Shown one piece after another: positions 33,781 through 44,899 of a stretch of DNA of 64,000 bases (positions are counted from its first letter, which is position 1; each line of letters opens with the position of its first letter). The stretch is from Corythucha ciliata. Taxonomy: Eukaryota; Arthropoda; Insecta; Hemiptera; Tingidae. The DNA lies in NCBI GenBank assembly GCA_038030265.1, contig CM075939.1, positions 35,073,253 through 35,137,252 on the forward strand, written 5' to 3'. The position numbers and the translations under genes are program-made. Below the pieces are notes generated by a model. That model worked only from the letters and a program-made list of their open reading frames with translations. It searched no databases and was not told the origin of the DNA.

Positions 33781-33831
33781 AAAACTCACACATGTTTCCA
33801 AAAGTAAACAATGTGCGAGTGATCTCCAACA
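33775..33831 (-). repeat. Fragment of Copia LTR
   Basis: Read on the - strand, TGTTGGAGATCACTCGCACA begins at 33831, right after the end of the pol frame. Copia LTRs commonly begin TGTTGGAGA. Only about 55 bp remain before the composite repeat interrupts it; no second LTR was found. Confidence 0.5.
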
Positions 33832-36018
33832 CTCCTCCTCACGAGCAGATAGGATAGAGTCCAAGCTGTTTCCGGAATGTGGAGAAATTTTGACCTAACC
33901 ACACCTATAAAGCTTTTGTGAAAATGTCCGCCGTCATGTTTTCCGTTGGACTATAATCGATTTCGACCTAATTATTTTCCACAAAGTGTGCTTTGATGGC
34001 GATGTGCTTCGATTTCGAATTCACAATTGGGCTTTTCGTCCAGTTCAGAGATGCCTGATTGTCGGTCAGAATTTTTATTGAAGTCGTAATTCCCTCGAAA
34101 AATGAAGCATTTTTATAGGTTGCATAGACACCACGCAACACAAACATAGAGCTTGTGAACGGGCTTTAAGATGTACGGCTTCCTTTGACGCTTTCCGTTA
34201 GAGCCATGTATTCGCTCTCCGCGGTCGATTGTGCCAGCACAGACTTTTGTTTTTTAGATTCCCAGCAGATCGCAGATCCGGCAAGTAGGAAACAGTAGCC
34301 TGTGTACGAGCGTCCGTCGATGCAGTTGTCGTAGCTTTATTTTCAAAAATGAAGCCAGTATTTGTCGTGCCTTTTATGTATCGCAGAACACGTTTTGCGG
34401 CGTTCCAATGCTCACTTTGGTAGCATGTATTGAATTGTGAGAGTTAGCTAACCGAAAAAGCTATGTCTGGCCGAGTAGCGGTCGCGAGGTAGTTGAGAGA
34501 GCCAATTAAACTTTGATAGGGCACGTCTACGGGTTGAGATTCTGATTTTTTAAGTTTTAATTGAGCCTCCATCGGCATCTTTGTGACTTTAGAATTTTCC
34601 ATATTGAATTTTTTCAACAGTTTGTCGATGTTAGCAGTTTTAACCATCGAAATTGAGCCAACTTTTGAACGTGAAAACTCAATTCCCAGGCAGTATTTGA
34701 GTTCGCCGATATCTCGCATTTCGAATGAAGACATCAATTCTCGTTTCAAGTGTTCTATCTGATCCTCGTTGCTTGTTGCAATGATGATGTCGTCGACGTA
34801 AACGGCTAGAAGAATTTTTTCCCTTTTATTTTTGACACGTAGAGGCAAGGGTCAGCATATGATTGTTGAAACCCGATTTCTTTTAGTCTCGAGTCGAGTT
34901 TTTTGTACCATTGACGCCCAGTTTGTTTTAGTCCATAGTTCGCCTTTTTTAAGTTGCAGACTTTTTCGCTGGATCCTCCTCCTTTCATAAGGTCATCCAA
35001 CATTTTTTTAGTTTTTGTGAAGAACGGTCGAATCATCGTTTTGACTTTCCTCGATGAGAATTTCCTGGAGAATTTTTTGTAATTCCGCCGGTTTTTCCAT
35101 GTAAACTTCTTCATCGAGGGTTCCGTTGAGGTATGCTGTGGTGGCGTCGAGTTGACATAAGTGAAGGTTTTGTGCAGCTGCGAGTCCCTTGAGTAACCGA
35201 AGTGTTTTTAGTTTGACGACTGGGGAATAGGTCTCAAAGTAGTCGAGTCCGGGGCGTTGTGAAAAACCGCGAGCTACAAGACGGGCTTTTCGTCAGTCTA
35301 AAGAACCATCTGAATTAATTTTTTCTTTCGGCAGCATCCGATTGCTGACGGTTGATCTGTTGGCTGGTAGCTTGGTAATCTCCCATGTGGCATTTTTAAT
35401 GTGGGCTCGTATTTCACTTTTAATGGCGTCAGCCACTTTTAATGGCTTTTCACTTTTAATGGCTCGTATTCCTTGTTTTGTTCGGCTTCAAGGCATATTT
35501 CGTCGCAGAAGTTTGACATTTCGTAGTCAAAGTTTGGAAGTCGAAGAAGTCGCCCAGGTCGACTTCGGGGAACAGTATTTTCAACATCGAGGTTGTCCGA
35601 GGACGAGTGTTCTTCGCCCGTTTCTGGAACTTCGAGATCAGCAGGCTCGTCCCTGTTATCGCGATTTATGTTTTCAAAATTTTCATTTGTGGCTTGTTCA
35701 GATTGGTAGTTGTCCAGTTGTGATTCATTTTCAATTTGTAGTTGTGGTGAGTTTACTTGCTTCGGGGGAATGAAGCATTCTACAGACGATTTTGGTTGAG
35801 TTCTTGACGAGTTCATAAGATTTTCAAACTTCGGAAAATTTGGATCAGTTCGACTGGTGTAAAAGGGTGAGATATCACCGAAGACTTTTACGTCACGAGA
35901 GATGACTATTTTATGTAGATGAGGGACCCAAATTCTATATGCTTTTGAGAAGTCGGAGTACCCCATGAAGATTCCTTCTTTCTCGCGAGGGTCGAGCTTC
36001 GATTTTGTTTTGGTCATA
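33832..36018 (-). mobile_element. Copia-type retrotransposon, 3' part of pol (integrase end, RT, RNase H)
   Basis: Read on the - strand from 36018: integrase C-terminal part (KLDPREKEGIFMGYSDFSKA), an acidic linker, reverse transcriptase start around 35270-35110 (LDYFETYSPVVK region with one stop), RT core QTGRQWYKKLDSRL (near 34920) and the catalytic AVYVDDIIIA (about 34785-34815), PYQSLIGSLNYLA (near 34500), then an RNase H remnant and DIFTKAL near 33920. Frameshifts at about 34830-34990 and stops show decay. The 5' part continues at 39618-40330 across the LINE insertion. Confidence 0.85.
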
Positions 36019-36525
36019 GACTCGGTTCCTTCACTCGCGGGAAAAGAACAACTCCCCCTCATATCGCTCAGCTTCTCCAAGTTAAAAGATTAGCTAAAAT
36101 TTTATGGAATGTCACTCGTTACCCTGCTCACAAAACTGCACTGAACAAAGCATCTAAGGAGCTGAATGACGCACTGAAAAAAAATAGACAGGAAGAAACG
36201 AATCGTAGCCTAGCCTTTCTGGATACCAGGGATGAAACACTGTGGAGAAAAATTAAATCCCTCACCAAAGGAAGTCCGGGCATACCTCCTCTTCAACTAC
36301 ATCAGCGATGGTACTCAACTCCGAAAAGGTTGAATTGTTCTCGGCAATTTTAGAGAATCAATTCACTCCAAACTCACAACCGAGCCCAATTGAAGAAGAG
36401 GTCCAGCAGTCATTAACATCGCCTCTACAACTTAGCCCCTTCTACGAATTCTCTCGCCCAGCCCAAGTCAAAAATATAATTCTGCGTTCTGCATGTCGTA
36501 AAGCCCCGGGAAATGATAATTTATA
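36019..36525 (+). mobile_element. Jockey-like LINE, 5' piece (interrupted)
   Basis: Continuous or frameshifted peptide PPHIAQLLQVKRLAKILWN, ALNKASKELNDALKKNRQEE and DETLWRKIKSLTK, followed by FTPNSQPSPIEEEVQQSL and KAPGNDN, is the region just before the reverse transcriptase in Jockey-like LINEs. It is cut at 36525 by a foldback element and resumes at 38016. The left boundary against Copia is uncertain by about 15 bp. Confidence 0.78.
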
Positions 36526-38015
36526 CAGGGTGTAACGGGAAAATGGGGCATAATTGAAATGGGTGATTCTACATCACATATGGGTCAAAAATGACTCTAT
36601 GGACCATGGTCCGAATATCAACCGTTTCTGAGAAAATCGCAGTTTTCCTGATTGTCAATGCATCTGGCGTTTTCTTCAAAACTCGGTCGGTATCTTAGCA
36701 ACCATTGATCCTGGAGAAATTTCAAGGACACCGTTGGAAAGAGCACAAAATTTCCTTCAAGGTGATCGTAAAGTAAGGGTAGTTCGTGAAATTTTGACGC
36801 CCTTTACGCTCGGCTGAATAGCAGCTTTCTTGAATTTCTCTATTCTCACTTGTTATTCAGCCAGCTGTAATTTTACTGACAGCTCTCGGAGGAAGAGTAG
36901 GACTTCAGGAAAAACTTCTACAACTATTAAGCTTTCAAATGACCTGCTTGGTTCGGGGTTTTGTCCTTCGTTTCTTGGAGCTACAGTTCAAAATGCATGA
37001 AGCCCCTGTCTAAATCGTTGGGAAACGCATGGTTGCAATTGCCATAGAATGGGGAAAATTCGTTCAAGAAAATGCTCTTTCTTTATGCCACTCAGGTTGG
37101 TGAGGAATTCTAATCGGTTCTAATTTTGTATTTGCTGGTGTGTTTCCCCCTCCTCCCCCCAAGAGCGGTACGTCTTAGCAGTAGGGAGTAATTTATTTAA
37201 GCCCCTGGCATAAGCAGTTGGCTTTGAGTTTGACTATCACTGTCTGTTTCCACCAAGCTCTACGAATTATCTGCCAGAGGAGAGGGCAGGAACGATAGTG
37301 ACAGTTGGCAGTCATCCTTGAATTTTACCGATCAGAACCCCCAGGTTCTGAGCAGTGACCTGCAGTTTCAAGCACTTAGTACGGCTTTTTTTGGAGTTGG
37401 TCCAGCAAGGTAACTGGACGCAGCAGTCTCAACGGAGAGAACAATTCACCGAAAAGATTCGAAAAGAGCATTCGGAAGCAAAATGTTTCCCTCTCGAGAG
37501 CAATCGTAAACGTACGTTTCCAAACATTTTAGACGAGTTTTCAAGTATTTCGAACTGTATCTCAGAAGGAATAAAGACAAAACCCCGAACCAAGCAGATC
37601 ATTTAAAAGCTTAATAATTGTAGAAGTTTTTCCTGAAGTCCTACTCTTCCTTCGAGAGCTGTCAGTAAAATTACAGCTGACTGAATAACAAGTAAGAATA
37701 GAGAAATTCAAGGAAGTGGCTTTTCAGCCGAGCATTAAGGGTGCCCAAATCTCACGAACTACCCGAAATTTACGATCATCTTAAAGGAAATTTTGTGCTC
37801 TTTCCAACGGTGTCCTTGAAATTTCTCCAGGATCAATGGTTGCTAAGGTACCGACCGAGTTACGAAAAAAACGCCTGATGCATTGACAATCAGGAAAACT
37901 ACTATTTTCTCGGAAACGGTTAATATTCGGACCATGGTCCACATAGTCATTTTTGACCCACATGTGATGTAGAATCACCCATTTCAGTTATGCCCCATTT
38001 TCCCGTTACACCCTG
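36526..38015. mobile_element. 1.49-kb CAGGGTG foldback element, copy 2, inserted in LINE
   Basis: Ends CAGGGTGTAACGGGAAAATG at 36526 and the complement to 38015, flanked on both sides by TATA (36522-36525, 38016-38019), a probable target duplication. Inverted arms of about 480 bp (CCATTGATCCTGGAGAAATT at about 36702 and complement near 37830). The 12-bp palindrome GGACCATGGTCC is at 36601-36612 and 37929-37940, each 75 bp from its end. The ~500-bp spacer has no transposase. It disrupts the LINE reading frame. Confidence 0.85.
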
Positions 38016-38019
38016 TATA

Positions 38020-39617
38020 GTAGCACCCCTGTTAACCCATGTACCTCGGAACACACTTGTTTTAATGACCCAAATCTTCAATGCCTGCCTGCGCCTAGGC
38101 TATATTCCCTCAAAATGGAAACATGCTATTGTCATCCTCATACATAAGCCCAACAAGCCCTCAAATAGTCCCTACAGTTATCGTCCTATAAGCCTTCTTC
38201 CTCTTTTCTCCAAAATTTTCGAGAAATTACTCCTTCAAAAACTCATTCTTTACCTAGAACCTCTCATCCCTGCCTCACAGTTCGGCTTCCGCAGTGTCCA
38301 CTCATGTCTCCATCAATTGCATCGTGTAGCTGATAAAATACTGGACACCTACGAAAGAAAAGAAACGTGTATTGGACTATTCGCCGACACCGAAAAGGCA
38401 TTCGATCGAGTGTGGCAATCAGGGTTGCTTCATAAGTTAAAAGACCGACAGACCGACGGCATGCCAAAAACCACTTTTTTCAACTTTTTTGAGGTTGTAC
38501 ATTATGAATGCGATGTCAGCTCGGATTCGATTTTTTTCACGAACACCACACTTCCATTCCCGTAGGGAACATGGAAGTAAAATGCCCTCCCAGACACATA
38601 TTACCGAGTCATTTTGTCCTACTTAACGAACCGCACGTTCTCTGTTCGTTACCAGGGAGCCATGTCCCGTGCACGATGTATAAAAGCAGGAGCTCCACAG
38701 GGGAGTGTACTGGGCCCCCTGTTATATCTCGTCTATGCGGGTGACATCCCTTTTCCAGAAACAATGACTAACGCTCAATTCGCGGATGACACGGCCTTTC
38801 TCTGCAGCTCTCAAAGAGGGATGAGAGCTAGCCGAGAACTACAGGACTTGACGCTTAGTCTGAACGAGTGGACGACTCGATGGAAGGTAAAGCTTAATCT
38901 CAAAAGTCTAGCGCGGTAATCTTCACTTACCTTTTTAATTACATCGAGCCTGTATTGACCATTGGCCAAGATGAAGTCCCTATAAAAGCGGAAATCCGGT
39001 ACTTAGGGGTAATCTTGGACAAAGGTCTCACCTTCAGAGCTCACATAATCTCCGTAATAAAAAAATGTCGTCATCGTCTGAAATGCCTAAAACCACTCTT
39101 AGGAAACCGATCCCCGTTCCCCCTCAATACAAAGCGCTTAATATATGTAATGCTCATAAGGCCAATCTGGGAGTACGGTAGCCAAATTTGGGGAGGCGCT
39201 TACCGTCATTACCGACGCACCATGGTACATAAGAAATTCTAATCTCCACAAGGATGTCGAAATACCAACCGTGAAAGAGGTTTTGCAAACCTCATACGCT
39301 CGTTTCCACAATCGTCTGCGAAGTCACCCAAACCCACAGGCTGCTAGAATTCCCTCCACAATTCCTCCGAGTCGCCATAATCGAAGATTAAAGTGGAAAC
39401 GGCACACCGATCTCCTCATCACATCAGAAGACAGGTCATAAACGTCTCCCTCCAACCCAAGCTATAATATAATATACTGAACTTATACCTTATTGAGAGA
39501 AAGCTGCTGAGCTTAAACTCTCATCCATGTTCCATGTTATCTATTATATTATTACTTTGTCATTCGTGCAATAAAGTTCCCTTCTTAAGAGAGAAAAAAA
39601 AAAAAAAAAAAAAAAAA
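38020..39617 (+). mobile_element. Jockey-like LINE, reverse transcriptase and 3' end
   Basis: Reverse transcriptase blocks in order: WKHAIVILIHKP, SYRPISLLPLFSKIFEKLL, ASQFGFRSVHS, GLFADTEKAFDRVW, a ~130-bp insertion (about 38445-38575), then SYLTNRTFSVRYQGAMS, GAPQGSVLGPLLYLVYAGDI and the catalytic FADDTAF (about 38780), WKVKLN, and IRYLGVILDKGLTF. The 3' end has AATAAA (39570-39575) and a 24-bp poly(A) (39594-39617), the mark of target-primed retrotransposition. It sits inside Copia on the opposite strand. Frame breaks show it is inactive. Confidence 0.88.
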
Positions 39618-40340
39618 CAGATAGTTTGTCGTATTGACTGATTCCGCCCGGAATTTAGGGGTTTTTCTTTCGGCTAACCATTTTGTTCAGGCGTAAACGG
39701 CGCTGATAGTCTTCTGTGGATCTCATTCTGTTGGAGGTAGTGGTCAAATGCTGTGTTGCAGTTCTCTCCTCGCCCGTTGTCGTGGGCTGAGTGTTTTTGG
39801 AATATGACGTAGAAAGCATGTTCCGTTATTTTGCTGACGGATATTAAATTTGTTGTCAAATCCGGAACGTACATAGAGTTTTGGTTAAGTTGATTTCGTG
39901 TTCAGAATTTTCATGGAGAACGACGAGGCCTTCACGTTCGACGGGGGCAGTGTGTTTCTTCGAAGCAAGTTTGAGGTTTTCTCCAGATTTAGGGTGGAGG
40001 GCTGAGAATTTTGACTTGTCCGAGCGTAGGTGAGAAATGCAGCCGCTGTCGAAGCACCAAGACTAGGAAAGATTTTCTGAGGGGCTGGAAGAAAAACATA
40101 TGTCTGTAGCAAAGATCGTTGAGTTCGTTGCGGGTTCGTTGTTTGACGATTAATTTTCTTGCTATTATCATGGTATCGTGGTCTACGATCTCTTCATTGA
40201 CGACAATTTTGAGATAAATGTCCGAGTTCATGGCAGATTGAGCATTTTTCAATGGATTCGAGATGCTTGTTTTGTCGATAGTTTTTTCGGCTAATCAATT
40301 CTTCTTCTGTAGTTTCGGTGCCTTGTAAGTCGTTTCGACA
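39618..40340 (-). mobile_element. Copia-type retrotransposon, 5' part (zinc knuckle, protease, integrase)
   Basis: On the - strand: gag zinc knuckle CSICHELGHLSQNC (about 40245-40200), protease active site WCFDSGCISH (about 40065-40035), then LYVPDLTTNLISVSKITE (about 39875), an internal gap, and integrase DNGRGENCNTAFDHYLQQNE to PEQNG (about 39790-39675). The 5' gag and LTR are missing. It is the partner of 33832-36018, separated by the LINE insertion. Confidence 0.82.
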
Positions 40341-41117
40341 ACGAGCCTAAGTTTCTTCTAGAATTTTTATTAATAGAATAGTGTAGCTCTAGCAAAACAA
40401 TGGAATGGACTTATTGTGGCATGGAAACTGTCTATTTCTCCTGGAAAACCGACTTTTCAATTCTGGAAATTTACCCCTCTCTCTCACCATGAACGTACTT
40501 CGGACATAAACCTTTAGGATAGGCCGTCTAGGATCCACAAATTTTGCTCAATTACATGCGACTCCTAAGAGTTTGGAGTTTTTTCTCTATTTTAGCAGTG
40601 ATTTGAAGCTGTTTTTCGGGTAAAATTGATGGTTTCCGGGCCCTTTTTTATGATTTTAAGAGAAGAACGGGCTTTCACCCGTCGCCTATAGCGAGCTCTA
40701 ATGATCATGCGATCTCAAGTGCCCAAATGTTTTTCAGTTGTTGGTATATGAGTGGATTTTTTTATCGAGTTTGATATATTTTTTGAACGGATTAAAGAAA
40801 CGTCTGCTCTCATATCGCTTTTGAATGTTATAACGTCAGTCCCGTTAATTTTTAGGGCAATGGACCAATTCCGTTGTTAGGGAAATTAATAGTTTTCACC
40901 TATTGCTTAGAAAAAGTAATCATAAAACGCCTCGGCTGTGGTAAAATATCGAATAAAAATCAAGAAGTGAGGGTTTCAATTTTTCATAGAAAACAGATTT
41001 CCGTATTTCTCTGCCCTACGATGGAAACATTCAACCGAATTTGGGTGAGCTCATCGTCTTATTCTGTGGCTTTGTATAGTTCGGGCTACCAAAAATCCAC
41101 AAAATCACGCAAGTCAA
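40341..41117. other. Upstream region of the SLC7A-like gene
   Basis: A MITE terminus (GTGTAGCTCTAGCAAAACAA then TGGAATGGAC, 40381-40412) lies next to the Copia end. No exon was recognised. The promoter of the SLC7A-like gene should be here, but no TATA or other element can be singled out. Confidence 0.4.
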
Positions 41118-43522
41118 CATGGCTTCGACCCCTTCCCTCCTCACCATTTTTAGAAGCGAATCACTCGAAGAAAACTTGTCATAAGAAAGGAAATCGGACC
41201 GTTCAAAAGAGTGTTCAGCGTTGAAAACTGTTTCACACTTGCCTCGAGCTCAGTTCTCGGTTTCGAATTTTACGATATTATGCGAATATTTTCGTTGTAC
41301 GGCGACGCCGCCGTGTACTCGTACGCGTTTACTTCGGCCATCACGTTTCTGCCACGTAAGAAGAAAAAAAACTAATGAAAGACACAAAATACTACAAGTT
41401 TCTAAGGGGCTTCTTTAAACAGTTCTGTGCTACGCGGAACTCGCTTCAATTCAACCGTGCATTGGCGGTCCCTACCACTATGGATACAACACAACGGTGG
41501 AAATTGTGGGGTTCGTCGTCGGCTGGGTGGCTTTAGAGGCTAATTTGTGCTGTACTTTCACCCTATCCGACTCAATTTCAACTCGAAAACTCACTTTGTT
41601 GCCCTTTGTTTTTCTCCAGATAACGTGTCAATGTTGAAAGGAGCCAGTAAAATGATAGACGAGGCCTTCTTTAATGGGATAATCGAGAAAGGTTTTCGAG
41701 AATATTTAGGATTCAATATATGGACGATCTACCTCGCGCCCTACCCTGACTTTCTCTCATTCATTCTCGCTTTGATTTTTTCGGGTTACTCGCCCCCCCC
41801 CCCTATTTCTTTTGACGAGATATTAACTCACGCCGTCTTTCCTAGGAATCGCCGCGGCAGAGACTTCAGAAACGAAATCATTAAACACCGCCCTGTTTTT
41901 CGTTAACATCGTCATTCTTTCGATTTTGGGCGTTGTATTTCTCGGAAAAATGAACTTAAATTTAATGCTGAAAGCTGAAGACGTCCCGATGGGAATGCTT
42001 TTTCGTGGTTTTAGCTCGACGAACTCTATATTTAACGGAATCGTTTTCCTAACATTTTTAGGTTTGTGTTGGGTCGTGTGTGAGTGGGGGAGGGGGGTAG
42101 TTAAAATATAAAAAGTCATGAGTTCGTTGGTAAAGGAGAAGAAGCTGTTGATGCTGACCAGACTATACCAAAATCTATGATTTGGAGTTTTCTGTTCTGT
42201 AGCCTGTGGCTGTGGATATTTCCCGTCTTACAGAGTTTACAAATTCACTACTTGCATCTAGTAAGCGGGTTAAACCAACGTAGCTCGATCATTTTTTCAT
42301 TTCTCTTCCTTAGAACAGATACACTCCCATCAGGAGTATACTACAAGCGACCAAGTTAGCAAGTTTGGATTTTCTACCCATGGCAGGAGTCTCAGCCGCA
42401 ATATACAACAGGTAGAACCCCGCTCCTCCCTCGCCGCCATGCCTACGTAACAACGTAACACCTTTATAGTGTTAATCTCTTAAAACCAGTTGTTACGTTC
42501 ACATGCTGTACTCCGTGAGGTTAACCGTCGCCATGTCCAGAGACGGCCTCATGATGCACGCGTTCTCCAAATTAGAACATTTTAACAACATGCCGGTTAA
42601 ACCGGCTTTTCTTTGCGGTTTAATCTCGGGTAACTTCCGATAGTGTGGGGGACTGATGAAATTGTAATTTTTACGCTCGAACAATCGTTAATTTCTTAAG
42701 GAATCATCGCGGTTTTTTTCAACGTTGACAGTATTTGGGCTTGCGGTAACGTAGCCAACATGACCATAATGTTGTGCGGTCCTCTTTTTGTTCTTCATCA
42801 AAGGTTTTTATTATTATAATTATTGTTTTTCATTTTCCACAATTTGATTCAAACGCTCATTAAATTTCAGGTACATGACTGAAATAGACCACATTGAAGA
42901 CAAATTATACCGAAAAGGGACCAAAAAACCCAAATATTATAGTCATTACCTGGTTTGGGCTCTTGGTAAACATCCCCAACTTTCCTTACAATTGAATTAT
43001 TTTTAATGGACCCCCCACCCCACTTTCACCATTAGTATTTTCAACAATTCTAGTGGGTATATCCGTCAGTGAATTAACAACTCACTGGTTCATCAATCGC
43101 AGGATGAAACCGAGAAAGTTCCTTCCCCTATTGATCATTTCGTGCATTTCAACCGCCGTCTCACTGTTCTTTCTTTGTCTGCAGCCGCAGAATAAAGTCA
43201 ATTCTTACTTTCAAGTAAAACCGGAATTTTATTTGTATCACCAGGAAATTGTAACTCATTTTTTCTCTCACTCTCTCTTCAGGTCTGGGGAGTTCCGTAC
43301 TCTTCCGCTTTTACTATTTTTCTACTGTCGTTCCTCATATCCTACGCTAATATGTTAGCGGTTTACTTCACAGGGGTCTGGGTCGCCTTGGGTAGGTTTT
43401 TTTTTATTTTAAATAAGAATCGGTCAGTGTTAAAATTTGGCTGTTTTCCTGTTTTAGGACTAGCGTATTACACGTTTATCGTCGCGAAGAAATCAAAATT
43501 AGAAGACATTCAGCTGAAGTGA
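41118..43522 (+). CDS. Divergent SLC7A/CAT-type cationic amino acid transporter, 12 exons
   Basis: Plasma-membrane amino acid transporter of the APC superfamily, reconstructed by eye. Exons: 41118-41355, 41423-41551, 41620-41784, 41846-42065, 42116-42260, 42314-42411, 42490-42629, 42701-42803, 42871-42965, 43054-43214, 43283-43391, 43458-43522. All have GT-AG borders and matching phases, total 1668 bp, 555 aa; start ATG in AACATGG. CAT landmarks in order: LLCYAELAS (TM2), GFVVGWVALE (for GWNLILEY), APYPDFLSF, FFVNIVILSI, GFHEFVGKGEE (for FYAFVGFD..GEE), IPKSMIW, YSVRLTVAMSRDGLM (for PRxIYAMxxDGL), VPYSSAFTIF and VWVALGLAYYTFIVAKKSK at the end. Oddities: the Gly-rich TM1 motif is replaced by SSSVLGFEFYD and overall identity is low. 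It is shorter than typical CATs (~600-650). Introns are only 50-90 bp. Confidence 0.85.
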
Positions 43523-43576
43523 TACTTTCTAACTATATTTTTAGCTATAGCAATTCCGTAACGTTCGCGTTTTAAA

Positions 43577-43582
43577 AATAAA
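43577..43582 (+). terminator. Poly(A) signal AATAAA of the SLC7A-like gene
   Basis: AATAAA 55 bp after the stop codon at 43520-43522, followed by an A/T-rich stretch. It supports a short 3' UTR and a live gene. Confidence 0.55.
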
Positions 43583-44130
43583 AAAAATTTTTATACGAAA
43601 TATTTGCGCTTTTATTTGTGTGTGAGCAAGGCATGGTCTGTTCAGTTGTATTTGCTAGTCAAAATGATGTCATATCCGCGTGGCATACATCTGGTGAAGG
43701 TTCCACTGACGGAATAGGGTTTTCAAGCGTGCATTAGATCGTAGGAGTAGGAGCCTAAGTCGCCAGTCTTCGCTCGTTGGATCGGGACAATAACATTGCG
43801 AGGTTGTGGGATATCACTTTCATTTAATCGTGGATCTTCGTTGAGTTGAATTGGCTGTTCTTAAATCTTAATGGGAAGTTCGTTTTGATATTTTGTTTTT
43901 CCTTATAGGGGCGATAAGATTGCTGAGAACTGAGGAGGGGCACCACGATGCATTCATCCTGAAAACTATGCGGCTGTATTTGTTCAAAATAATATAAAAA
44001 CGAACTTCTCATTAACTTCCATTTAATTTCGATAATTAAATATTGAGCAATTCTTATCTATCTAACAACATCTATGATACGATGACATACGGCGTAGTTT
44101 ACCTTGTCACAAGGAGAAACGCCTGGAGTT
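43583..44130. other. Intergenic, unrecognised
   Basis: No gene or repeat identified. A chance inverted relation exists around 43860-44030 (ATGGGAAGTTCGTTTT and AAACGAACTTCTCATTAA), possibly a small foldback. Confidence 0.35.
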
Positions 44131-44278
44131 TCGGGAAACAATAGCCCTGGGTGGAGATCGTCTTTGCTCATTCCTCGCAGTACGACTGCTAACTACTAAC
44201 GGAGAGTAGACATCCAGAGGTTGTGGGTTCTAATCCCGCCGGGGGAGCCGTTTTTTTTTTTTTTTTTTTTTTTTTTTC
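44131..44278 (+). repeat. tRNA-derived SINE candidate with poly-T tract
   Basis: GACTGCTAACTACTAACGGA followed by GAGGTTGTGGGTTCTAATCC and CGCCGGGGGAGCC, then a 27-bp T-run (44251-44277). The B-box-like GGTTCTAATCC and the GCTAA-type anticodon region resemble a serine tRNA. No closed acceptor stem, so it is called a SINE, not a tRNA gene. Confidence 0.4.
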
Positions 44279-44529
44279 GAAACTTAAATTGTGTTGGGCT
44301 GTGCGGAAAGTCCTACCGTTTTTTACTTGGCTCACATTTGTTAATTACTGCATCTTCCTAGGTGAAATAACAAGAACTAAAATTGTTGTCGGATCGATAC
44401 CACACCTATTCAGGAGGGGGAGGGGACTGGAATTATGGCCTAGTTGTTGTTATCAAGTCAGTCAGCTCAGTTTATAGTCGAACGTGTTTGCCTCAGAACT
44501 GGTACGTTGGTCTACTGGAAAAAATCCAA

Positions 44530-44785
44530 AGTCTGTCCGCTTAGGGATGGACTCTCGCCCGCCCCCGATTTTAGTGAAATGAGCTTCCCCTTTGCCCCTT
44601 CTTCTAAAAATAAAGCACCGGGAATAATTTTAGAACAAATTATCACTCTAGCGTCTATACGTAACTTTGGTGTCCGTAGTAAAAGTTTTTTATTGATTTC
44701 TTTAAATATTTTTGGTGGGAGTGAACAAATCGAACTATCGAAGTGAAGCAACACGCTCGAGAGTCCATCACTAAGTGGACAGACT
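44530..44785. mobile_element. MITE with AGTCTGTCC..CTTAG..ATGGACTCT ends, copy 2
   Basis: Reverse-oriented relative of 8285-8535. Ends AGTCTGTCCGCTTAGGGATG and the complement of ..ATCACTAAGTGGACAGACT. Interior blocks GCTTCCCCTTTGCCCCTTCT and TTTTGGTGGGAGTGAACAAA match copy 1 in complement. Confidence 0.72.
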
Positions 44786-44899
44786 TTGGCACATCATTGA
44801 AACGTAAGACCCCAGCTGCTAAGGCCTCAGGGGAACTCTGCGCACTAGTACACTATCCAGTCGTGCGATAAAAGTTGTCCTTGGTTCGTCAGGAATGGC

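Noticed and set aside
41547..41906. Single-exon gene of 119 codons
   Set aside because: It reads through a donor at 41785 into an intron; the reading frame is explained by exon 3 of the SLC7A-like gene.
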